Shown: positions 1 to 5,163 of the stretch, piece by piece
Layout: every line of letters starts with the position of its first letter
Numbering within the stretch: position 1 is the first letter of the stretch
Assembly: GCA_900544195.1 (NCBI GenBank)
Contig: UQUJ01000053.1
Location: 1-21,454 of the forward strand
Reading direction: 5' to 3'
Length of the DNA stretch: 21,454 nucleotides
From: an uncultured Alistipes sp.
GTDB taxonomy: Bacteria > Bacteroidota > Bacteroidia > Bacteroidales > UBA932
Translations under genes and position numbers: made by a program
Notes under the pieces: model-generated
What the model saw: only the letters and a program-made list of their open reading frames with translations
What the model was told of the DNA's origin: nothing
Databases searched by the model: none

Positions 1-42
1 CAGGACTATCTTCTGGAACTGCTTAGGGGCGCTAGAATTTGA
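1..42 (+). CDS. C-terminal tail of an upstream gene (partial)
   Basis: Frame 1 is open from the window edge and ends with TGA at 40-42, giving the last 13 residues QDYLLELLRGARI. A second frame (from base 2) is open to 67 but its residues look less natural. The gene cannot be identified from so little. It would be followed by a 60-nt gap before the thioredoxin gene. Confidence 0.3.
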   Translation, partial: QDYLLELLRGARI

Positions 43-59
43 TGCGGTTGCCCTGACTA

Positions 60-89
60 TTGAATAATCACAAATATTCGCTAAATTGC
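60..89 (+). promoter_or_regulatory. Possible Bacteroidota-type promoter for the thioredoxin gene
   Basis: TTGA at 60-63 and TAAATTGC at 82-89 are separated by 18 nt. Each is one or two changes away from the TTTG / TAnnTTTG pattern of the Bacteroidota primary sigma factor. The start codon follows at 103. The match is weak. Confidence 0.3.
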
Positions 90-102
90 ACAAATATATA
101 TC

Positions 103-705
103 ATGAATATGAGAAAGACGATTACGATTGTCGCGATTGCGATGCTGACGCTTGGCATTTCATTATCCGCAGGGGCGCAGAACAAAAACAGATCCGCAGA
201 CCAGGAGGCACAGGAGCTTGAGAAGATCAAGCGAGAGACCACCATCCTCAAGGAGGGTGACAAGGCGGCCGACTTCACCGGGAAGAGGTTCGCTGACGGC
301 TCGTTCAAACTGGCAGATCAGAAGGGCAAGGTCGTAATGCTGCTTTTCTGGGGCGGCTGGTGTCCTCCTTGCAGGCATGAGTTAAGGCCTGAGAACCTTC
401 CGGCCACGCTCAAGGAGTTCAACGGCAACCAGGATTTCGTCTTCCAGCCGATCGCCTATAAGGACACAAGGGCGACGCTTGAGAAGTTCTTCGCGGGAAA
501 GGAAGGCAAGACAATATATTCATACCTCAAGCCGCTGACGCTGGTCGATGAGGACAAGAGCATATTCGGGCTTTACGCGAAGTCTGGAGTTCCGCGCTGC
601 GTGATCATCGGGAAGAACGGAGTGATCGCTTACGTCGGGATCGGATCCTCCGAGGAGGGGCTTAAGGAGGTCGCCCAGACGCTTCGCGAGGAACTGGCTA
701 AATAG
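103..705 (+). CDS. Exported TlpA/ResA-like thioredoxin-fold protein
   Basis: A 200-residue protein with an N-terminal signal peptide (charged MNMRK, then a hydrophobic stretch to about residue 22, SAGAQ cleavage region) and a redoxin domain from about residue 51. The active site is W86-C87-P88-P89-C90, and the conserved cis-proline is P164 in SGVPR. After the CXXC comes RHELRPENLP, so the helix carries the usual residues of TlpA-type reductases. Such proteins reduce or isomerise cysteine pairs in the periplasm; the partner is not evident here. ATG 103 and ATG 109 are both possible starts and differ by two residues. The gene stands alone, convergent with the flavoprotein gene at 800-2152, with a hairpin repeat pair between them that probably ends its transcript. 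Confidence 0.85.
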   Translation: MNMRKTITIVAIAMLTLGISLSAGAQNKNRSADQEAQELEKIKRETTILKEGDKAADFTGKRFADGSFKLADQKGKVVMLLFWGGWCPPCRHELRPENLPATLKEFNGNQDFVFQPIAYKDTRATLEKFFAGKEGKTIYSYLKPLTLVDEDKSIFGLYAKSGVPRCVIIGKNGVIAYVGIGSSEEGLKEVAQTLREELAK

Positions 706-712
706 GTCATCC

Positions 713-736
713 GGTCACTGAGCCTGTCGAAGTGAC
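713..736 (+). repeat. Hairpin repeat copy 1 (GAGCYTGTCGA family)
   Basis: Stem GGTCACT (713-719), conserved core GAGCCTGTCGA (720-730), stem AGTGAC (731-736). It is identical over 24 nt to the copy at 5305-5328 in the opposite orientation. It forms an inverted pair with copy 2 at 766-791, the arrangement seen in REPIN-like doublets. It sits just after the thioredoxin stop codon. Confidence 0.85.
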
Positions 737-757
737 ATTGGTTCTATTGATTCTCAG

Positions 758-801
758 AAATGGTTGGCACGCTTCGACAAGCTCAGCGGCCAGCCATTTT
801 T
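758..801 (+). terminator. Terminator hairpin built around hairpin repeat copy 2
   Basis: AAATGGTTGGC (758-768) pairs with GCCAGCCATTT (789-799), 11 bp with one G-U pair, followed by further T residues. The repeat copy at 766-791 forms the top of the stem. It would end plus-strand transcription from the thioredoxin gene. It also lies immediately beyond the stop codon of the minus-strand flavoprotein gene and may serve both. Confidence 0.6.
766..791 (-). repeat. Hairpin repeat copy 2
   Basis: Read on the minus strand it has stem GGCCGCT, core GAGCTTGTCGA and stem AGCGTGCC. It is inverted relative to copy 1 at 713-736. The CGCT/AGCG part of the stem differs from CACT/AGTG of copy 1 on both sides, so pairing is kept. 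Confidence 0.8.
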
Positions 802-2152
802 ATGATTCCTGATGTAGGGTGATGGATCGGGCGACAGTGTAGCCCATTGACCAGGCCGCCTGCAGATTGAAACCGCCTGTTATCGCGTCCACGTCAAGGA
901 CCTCCCCGGCGAAATAGAGGCCAGGATGGTTCTTGGACTCAAGGGTATTGAGGTTGATGTTGGAAAGGGCGACCCCGCCACAGGTGACGAACTCCTCCTT
1001 GAAACGGCTTTTGCCACGGATCTGGTACTCGTCATTGATCAATGTGTTCACAAGACGGTTCATTCCTTTGGATCCCAGTTCGGCCCAGCGGGCATCCTCA
1101 CGGATTCCGCACTTGGAGATCAGGTAGTTCCAAAGTCTTGACGGCAGTTCGGACGGATGGGTGTTCAGAATCTGTTTCTGAGGACTGTCTTTTGAAAGCG
1201 CAGTGATTCTGTCACGGACATCCTGCTCGCCCGCGTCACCGAACCAATTCACCGAGAGAGTTGCGGAATATTCATTTTCAGCGAGATATCGGGCCGCATA
1301 AGAGGAGAGTTTCAGGATCGCGGGACCGCTCATTCCCCAGTGCGTGATCAGGAGCGGACCGGAGGCCTTGAATTTCGTGCCTACCAAGGATGCCGATGCG
1401 TTCTCGACCACTGTGCCCATCAGTTCACGTACAGGGCTGCCGGGAAGGTTGAAAGTGAAGAGGGACGGGACAGGTGGGACGATTTCAAGGTCAAGGCCGT
1501 CAAGCATTCCAAGGCCGGAAAGTTTCGGGCTGCCGCCGGTGGTGACGACAACTATGTCAGCCAAACAATTATGCTTATCGAGTCGTTGGGATTTCTGTAA
1601 TATCGGCCCTTCGACAGACTCAGGGACCGATATTATCGATTCCGGAGCCAGAGAATCAGGTCGCTGAGCCTGTCGAAGCGACCTTCCGCTACATTCTGCG
1701 TCTTCAATAGATAATTCATATCCTCCGTCTGAACAGGGATTTATTCCTGAGACCTTATGTCTCATATGCAATACCACTCCGGCCTGTCGCATCCTTGCCT
1801 GCAAGGTGTTAACGATTTCCATCGCGTCCTGCGATGCCGGAAAAACGCAATGGTCTTCCTGAAGCACAAGCTTCACGCCTTCGTTCTCGAACCATTGCCA
1901 AGTACTTCGCTGATCAAAGGAACGGAAAAGCCGCTTCATAAGCTTGTCTCCACGAGGATAAGCGATTGACAGCGAAGATATTCCTTCAAAGGAATTTGTA
2001 AGGTTGCACCGCCCTCCCCCGGTGATCGCCACCTTCGCCAAAGCCGTCGTCCCCGCCTCGAACACCTCTACCGAAGCGGAAGGCATCCTCCGTTTCAACT
2101 CAATGGCGCAGAAACACCCCGCCGCCCCGGCACCCACAATCGCAACTTTCAT
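800..2152 (-). CDS. BaiN/RdsA (HI0933-like) FAD-dependent oxidoreductase with a repeat-coded insert
   Basis: A 450-residue flavoprotein of the HI0933/YhiN/BaiN family. The N-terminus carries the dinucleotide-binding GxGxxG motif (residues 7-12, VAIVGAGAAG), an acidic end to strand 2 (VEVFEAG) and the family signature GGGRCNLTN (residues 45-53). VVVTTGG (about 201-207) and the C-terminal AGEVLDVDAITGGFNLQAAW segment are typical of the FAD site. The family is known mainly for reductases of unclear substrate; some members reduce bile-acid intermediates, but nothing here shows that activity. Residues about 151-196 (bases about 1565-1702) have no counterpart in what I remember of the family and contain two inverted hairpin repeat copies translated as LRQAQRP and VPESVEGP. 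The flanking motifs are intact, so the protein is probably functional. It is divergent from the MATE gene. Confidence 0.85.
   Translation of the reverse strand: MKVAIVGAGAAGCFCAIELKRRMPSASVEVFEAGTTALAKVAITGGGRCNLTNSFEGISSLSIAYPRGDKLMKRLFRSFDQRSTWQWFENEGVKLVLQEDHCVFPASQDAMEIVNTLQARMRQAGVVLHMRHKVSGINPCSDGGYELSIEDAECSGRSLRQAQRPDSLAPESIISVPESVEGPILQKSQRLDKHNCLADIVVVTTGGSPKLSGLGMLDGLDLEIVPPVPSLFTFNLPGSPVRELMGTVVENASASLVGTKFKASGPLLITHWGMSGPAILKLSSYAARYLAENEYSATLSVNWFGDAGEQDVRDRITALSKDSPQKQILNTHPSELPSRLWNYLISKCGIREDARWAELGSKGMNRLVNTLINDEYQIRGKSRFKEEFVTCGGVALSNINLNTLESKNHPGLYFAGEVLDVDAITGGFNLQAAWSMGYTVARSITLHQES
1605..1683. repeat. Inverted pair of hairpin repeats inside the flavoprotein gene (copies 3 and 4)
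   Basis: Copy 3 is at 1605-1628; on the minus strand it has core GAGTCTGTCGA and CCCT/AGGG stems. Copy 4 is at 1659-1683; on the plus strand it has stem GGTCGCT, core GAGCCTGTCGA and stem AGCGACC, a perfect 7-bp stem. The pair is separated by 30 nt and stays in frame on the minus strand. Confidence 0.85.
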
Positions 2153-2156
2153 AATG

Positions 2157-2164
2157 CAAAACTA
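2157..2164 (-). promoter_or_regulatory. -7 box for the flavoprotein gene
   Basis: On the minus strand TAGTTTTG (2164 to 2157) fits TAnnTTTG. The start codon begins at 2152, so a transcript starting about four bases after the box would have almost no leader. I see no clean TTTG about 19 nt further upstream, which lowers confidence. Confidence 0.45.
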
Positions 2165-2238
2165 CACAAAATCCTTTGATTTTGATAAATGAATATAAAT
2201 GTAGAACGAATCGATCGGAGCGGAGCGACGCAAGGGGT

Positions 2239-2286
2239 CTGGGGAATACGGTCCCCAGTGCCCCACCGGGGCTGTCACGTAGTGAC
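2239..2286. repeat. Three consecutive small hairpins in a divergent intergenic region
   Basis: Hairpin 1: CTGGGG 2239-2244 with CCCCAG 2253-2258. Hairpin 2: GCCCC 2260-2264 with GGGGC 2268-2272. Hairpin 3: GTCAC 2274-2278 with GTGAC 2282-2286. They are separated by one base each and lie between two divergently transcribed genes, where a terminator is not expected. The surroundings (about 2210-2297) are GC-rich next to AT-rich promoter DNA, which suggests an inserted repeat unit. Confidence 0.6.
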
Positions 2287-2304
2287 TGAGGGGTGGAAGA
2301 TATA

Positions 2305-2334
2305 TTATATGGCAAAATGAATTTTGCCATATAA
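2305..2334. promoter_or_regulatory. 30-bp perfect palindrome, probable operator of the MATE gene
   Basis: Arms of 14 bp, TTATATGGCAAAAT (2305-2318) and ATTTTGCCATATAA (2321-2334), are perfect reverse complements around a 2-bp centre. The right arm contains the TTTG -33 element (2323-2326) of the MATE promoter, so a dimeric protein bound here would block that promoter. No regulator gene lies beside it. Confidence 0.65.
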
Positions 2335-2353
2335 TTTTAAGTGGATATCTTTG
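2323..2353 (+). promoter_or_regulatory. Bacteroidota promoter for the MATE-DUF3737 operon
   Basis: TTTG at 2323-2326, a 19-nt spacer and TATCTTTG at 2346-2353 match the consensus exactly. The predicted transcript start is near 2357, about seven bases before the ATG at 2364, so the leader is very short; alternatively translation starts at the in-frame ATG at 2397. Confidence 0.8.
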
Positions 2354-2363
2354 TCCTCAATTT

Positions 2364-3740
2364 ATGGCATCGGGAAAGAAGGACATACTTCTCGGGATGG
2401 TCAGGAACGGCCTCCCGATGACTCTCGGACAGCAGATTCGGCTCACGATTCTGCTGAGTCTGCCCGCCATTGCCGCTCAGATCTCGTCCGTGCTGATGCA
2501 GTACATCGACGCCGGAATGGTCGGCCAACTTGGTGCGAACCAATCAGCGTCAATAGGTCTGGTCGCCACGACGACCTGGATAATGGGTGGATTCCAGTCC
2601 GGAGCCAGCTCGGGATTCTCAGTCCAGGTCGCCCACCTTTGCGGAGCGCAGGATTTCAAGGGAGCCAGAGCTGTGATGAGGCAAGGACTCACCACGGTCT
2701 TCATCATCGGACTGGTTCTCGCAGTGATAGGCGTAAGCATCAGTGGGGCGCTCCCCCACTGGCTCGGCGGAACGCCGGAAATCAATGAGGACGCATCTGA
2801 ATATTTCCTGATATATTCAGCGTTCATTCCGATAGGCGCTGTCGGATGGGCCGCTAATTCAATGCTACAGGCCAGCGGCAACATGAAGATTCCGAGCCTG
2901 ATGTACACCGGAATGTGCGGCCTTGATGTGGTGTTCAACTACATATTCATTTACATTTGTGAGATGGGAGTGGCTGGCGCGGCTCTGGGAACAGGTGCGG
3001 CGCAGGTCGTCACCTCGATATTCGTGATCTGGTACATTCTCAGACGCTCCAAGGAATTGAATATCAAAGGAGAACAAGGCACGTTCATTCCACGGCGCAA
3101 GACTGTGCGCAACGCTTGGGGCATCACCGCACCGATGTGGCTCCAGAACATCATCATGCGAGGGTCGCACATCATGAGCACCATCATAGTGGCGCCGCTC
3201 GGGCCTATTTCCATTGCGGCCAACTCGCTGGCAATCATCGCTGAAAGCTTCTGTTACATGCCAGGGTACGGTATAGAGGAGGCCGCCACAACGCTTGTCG
3301 GCCAGAGTCTCGGGGCGAAACGCAAGGAAGTCGCCAAGCGGTTCTCGCAGATCACGATGATGATGGCCGCAGGGATCATGACCGTGCTGGGGGCGCTGAT
3401 GTTCATCTTCGCCACAGAACTGATGATGCTTTTGAGCTCGGATCCGGATGTCATCGCCCTGGGAGCCAAGGTGTTGAGAATAGAGGCGTTCGCCGAGACC
3501 CTCTATGCGTTCTCGATCGCCGGCTACGGTTCATGCGTCGGCGGAGGCGACACGCTGGTGCCGAGCGTGATGAACTTCGGAAGCATGTGGGTGATACGCA
3601 TCGGACTGGCACTGATTTTGACACCTCGGATGGGACTCGTCGGCTACTGGGTGGCGATGTGCATCGAGCTGAATGTCCGCGGATTGCTGTTCTACTGGAG
3701 ACTGCGCGGCGAGAAATGGATGAAACTAAAGATCACTTGA
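2364..3740 (+). CDS. MATE family efflux transporter
   Basis: A 458-residue, strongly hydrophobic protein with about twelve predicted membrane segments in two halves, as in multidrug and toxin extrusion antiporters. Typical early motifs are LSLPAIAAQISSVLMQYIDAGMVGQLG (segment 1, residues about 32-58) and GFSVQVAHLCGAQDFKGARAV, with the internal counterpart GIEEAATTLVGQSLGAKRKEVAKR in the second half. Members exchange cationic or organic compounds for Na+ or H+ across the inner membrane; the substrate cannot be read from sequence. The ATG at 2364 gives residues MASGKKDILLGMVRN; ATG 2397 is an alternative start that would leave a longer leader. The DUF3737 gene follows after 4 nt, so they share a transcript under the palindromic promoter. 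Confidence 0.88.
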   Translation: MASGKKDILLGMVRNGLPMTLGQQIRLTILLSLPAIAAQISSVLMQYIDAGMVGQLGANQSASIGLVATTTWIMGGFQSGASSGFSVQVAHLCGAQDFKGARAVMRQGLTTVFIIGLVLAVIGVSISGALPHWLGGTPEINEDASEYFLIYSAFIPIGAVGWAANSMLQASGNMKIPSLMYTGMCGLDVVFNYIFIYICEMGVAGAALGTGAAQVVTSIFVIWYILRRSKELNIKGEQGTFIPRRKTVRNAWGITAPMWLQNIIMRGSHIMSTIIVAPLGPISIAANSLAIIAESFCYMPGYGIEEAATTLVGQSLGAKRKEVAKRFSQITMMMAAGIMTVLGALMFIFATELMMLLSSDPDVIALGAKVLRIEAFAETLYAFSIAGYGSCVGGGDTLVPSVMNFGSMWVIRIGLALILTPRMGLVGYWVAMCIELNVRGLLFYWRLRGEKWMKLKIT

Positions 3741-3744
3741 GAAT

Positions 3745-4587
3745 ATGGAAAAGATCATCAACCAGGAATTCGGCGGAGAGAGACCGCTCTACTGCAGACA
3801 CGACCTTTATCTTGAGAATGTGAAGATCCACGCCGGTGAGTCGGCCCTGAAGGAGACCGGCAACATCTCCGCCGTACATTGCCAGTTCGAGGGCAAGTAT
3901 CCGTTCTGGGAGTGTGACGGATTCGTCATCAAGGATAGCCTGCTGACCGTGGGCGCACGCTCAGGATTATGGTATTCAAGGAATTGCGAGATTTATGACA
4001 CGATCATCGACGCTCCGAAGACCTTCCGGAGAATGGACGGCATCAAGCTGAGAAACGTCCAGATTCCCGGCGGCACGGAGACCTTCTGGGACTGCCGCGA
4101 CATCGATGTGGAGGACTGCGTGATCGACAGGGCCGACTATGTGTTCATGCACTGCGAGAATGTCCGGCTGACCAATGTCAAACTCAACGGCAACTATAGT
4201 TTCCAGTACGCCAAGAATGTGGAGATCCGGAACTGTGTGCTGAACTCCAAAGATTCCTTCTGGGAGGCCGAGAATGTCACCGTCATCGATTCCGTCATCA
4301 ACGGTGAATATCTTGCCTGGTACTCGAAGAACCTCCGCCTTGTCCGCTGCCACATCACCGAGACCCAGCCTCTGTGCTACTGCGACGACCTCGTACTGGA
4401 GGACTGCACAATGGGCGCGGACGCAGATCTGGCTTTTGAATATTCTTCCGTCCAGGCAACAGTGAAAGGCCATGTCCCTTCCATCAAGAACCCTCGCACC
4501 GGCTTCATCCGCTACGGTTCCGTCGGGGAGATCATCCTTGACGGGAACATCAAGGCTCCGGGTGACTGTAGGCTGGAAAAAGCATAG
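3745..4587 (+). CDS. DUF3737 family right-handed beta-helix protein
   Basis: A 280-residue protein without a signal peptide, made almost wholly of about nine repeating rungs of 20-23 residues. Each rung has an aromatic/cysteine cluster followed by a short turn and alternating hydrophobic strand, for example FWEC-DGFVIKDSLL, FWDC-RDIDVEDCVI, FMHC-ENVRLTNVKL, FQYA-KNVEIRNCVL, FWEA-ENVTVIDSVI and WYS-KNLRLVRCHI. This matches the DUF3737 family (about 280 residues), whose function is not established to my knowledge. It is probably a cytoplasmic solenoid. It begins 4 nt after the MATE stop codon, so it is co-transcribed with the exporter and ends at the strong hairpin at 4593-4659. Confidence 0.82.
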   Translation: MEKIINQEFGGERPLYCRHDLYLENVKIHAGESALKETGNISAVHCQFEGKYPFWECDGFVIKDSLLTVGARSGLWYSRNCEIYDTIIDAPKTFRRMDGIKLRNVQIPGGTETFWDCRDIDVEDCVIDRADYVFMHCENVRLTNVKLNGNYSFQYAKNVEIRNCVLNSKDSFWEAENVTVIDSVINGEYLAWYSKNLRLVRCHITETQPLCYCDDLVLEDCTMGADADLAFEYSSVQATVKGHVPSIKNPRTGFIRYGSVGEIILDGNIKAPGDCRLEKA

Positions 4588-4592
4588 GTGGG

Positions 4593-4659
4593 GCCAAGCA
4601 GAAAACTCATTCCGGAATTTTGCACGTTACCAAAATTCCGGAAAGAGTTTTTTGTTGGC
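4593..4659. terminator. Strong (possibly bidirectional) terminator after DUF3737
   Basis: The core stem pairs TTCCGGAATTTTG (4610-4622) with CAAAATTCCGGAA (4631-4643) around an 8-nt loop. It continues outwards with AAAACTC and GAGTTTT across a single A-A mismatch, and loosely to GCCAA and TTGGC. The total is close to 29 nt per arm. The run of T at 4648-4653 serves the plus strand and the A-run at 4602-4605 could serve the minus strand. Confidence 0.8.
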
Positions 4660-4955
4660 TGTCAATATTGGTACCGTGGCAGACAAGTCACTATAAATCA
4701 CGACATTAAGATTATCCCTATGGTAAAAATACGCTAAAGCTGAACACTTTAACGACTGATGATCAGCACGTTATCCATCACCTACTGTGTATCAGCATGT
4801 GGCGAATAACATGCTTTTTATCAAGCAGATAGCGCATTGTCTTTAGCGTAAACCAACCGAAGACAGTTATCTAATCATTTGATTATAGGCATGATAGGTT
4901 CACGGTTAGATAAGCGAGCCCGCTGCCCCATCTCGGAGGAGATCTGATACTGACA
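4660..4955. other. Non-coding stretch with nested dyads
   Basis: No credible gene lies between the terminator at 4659 and the tRNA terminator. A perfect 10-bp inverted repeat, TACGCTAAAG (4730-4739) and CTTTAGCGTA (4841-4850), encloses a terminator-like hairpin AGCATGT (4794-4800) / ACATGCT (4809-4815) followed by TTTTT. A second pair, TTATCTAA (4867-4874) and TTAGATAA (4906-4913), follows. On the minus strand the first repeat would end in CTTTAGCGTATTTTT, like the 3' end of a small RNA of about 120 nt. I found no clear promoter for it. Confidence 0.4.
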
Positions 4956-4956
4956 T

Positions 4957-4996
4957 ATAAAAAGGAAAAGCCGCCGATGAATACCCATCAGCGGCC
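4957..4996 (-). terminator. Rho-independent terminator of tRNA-Phe
   Basis: On the minus strand GCCGCTGATG (4996-4987) pairs with CATCGGCGGC, ten pairs with one U-G, around a 6-nt loop, followed directly by TTTTCCTTTTT. It lies 8 nt past the end of the tRNA. Confidence 0.85.
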
Positions 4997-5003
4997 TAAG
5001 GAG

Positions 5004-5076
5004 TGGTGTCGGGAAGAATCGAACTGCCGACACATGGATTTTCAGTCCATTGCTCTACCATCTGAGCTACGACACC
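5004..5076 (-). tRNA. tRNA-Phe (anticodon GAA)
   Basis: The minus strand folds as a 73-nt tRNA: acceptor GGTGTCG / CGACACC with discriminator A, D arm AGCTCAGATGGTAGAGC, anticodon stem TGGAC/ATCCA with loop TGAAAAT reading GAA, a short variable loop, and TPsiC arm with GTTCGATTC. CCA is not encoded (ACT follows the stem), so it is added after transcription. It has its own promoter and terminator and is therefore a single-gene unit. Confidence 0.97.
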
Positions 5077-5093
5077 GTTTCCGTTTGGGATTG

Positions 5094-5124
5094 CAAAGAT
5101 AGGCATTTTTCTTTTGGCTGCAAA
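5094..5124 (-). promoter_or_regulatory. Bacteroidota promoter of tRNA-Phe
   Basis: On the minus strand TTTG (5124-5121), a 19-nt spacer and TATCTTTG (5101-5094) match the consensus exactly. The predicted start is about 14 nt before the mature tRNA. Confidence 0.85.
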
Positions 5125-5163
5125 TTTTTTTGAGAAGAATTTGCGTTTTTCTTCGCTGAGTGG

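Noticed and set aside
2477..2938. 153-residue minus-strand frame
   Set aside because: It overlaps the MATE gene entirely and reads as a shadow frame without motifs.
3976..4473. 165-residue open frame on the minus strand
   Set aside because: It lies antisense within the DUF3737 gene, has no family features, and arises from the rung periodicity of the real gene.
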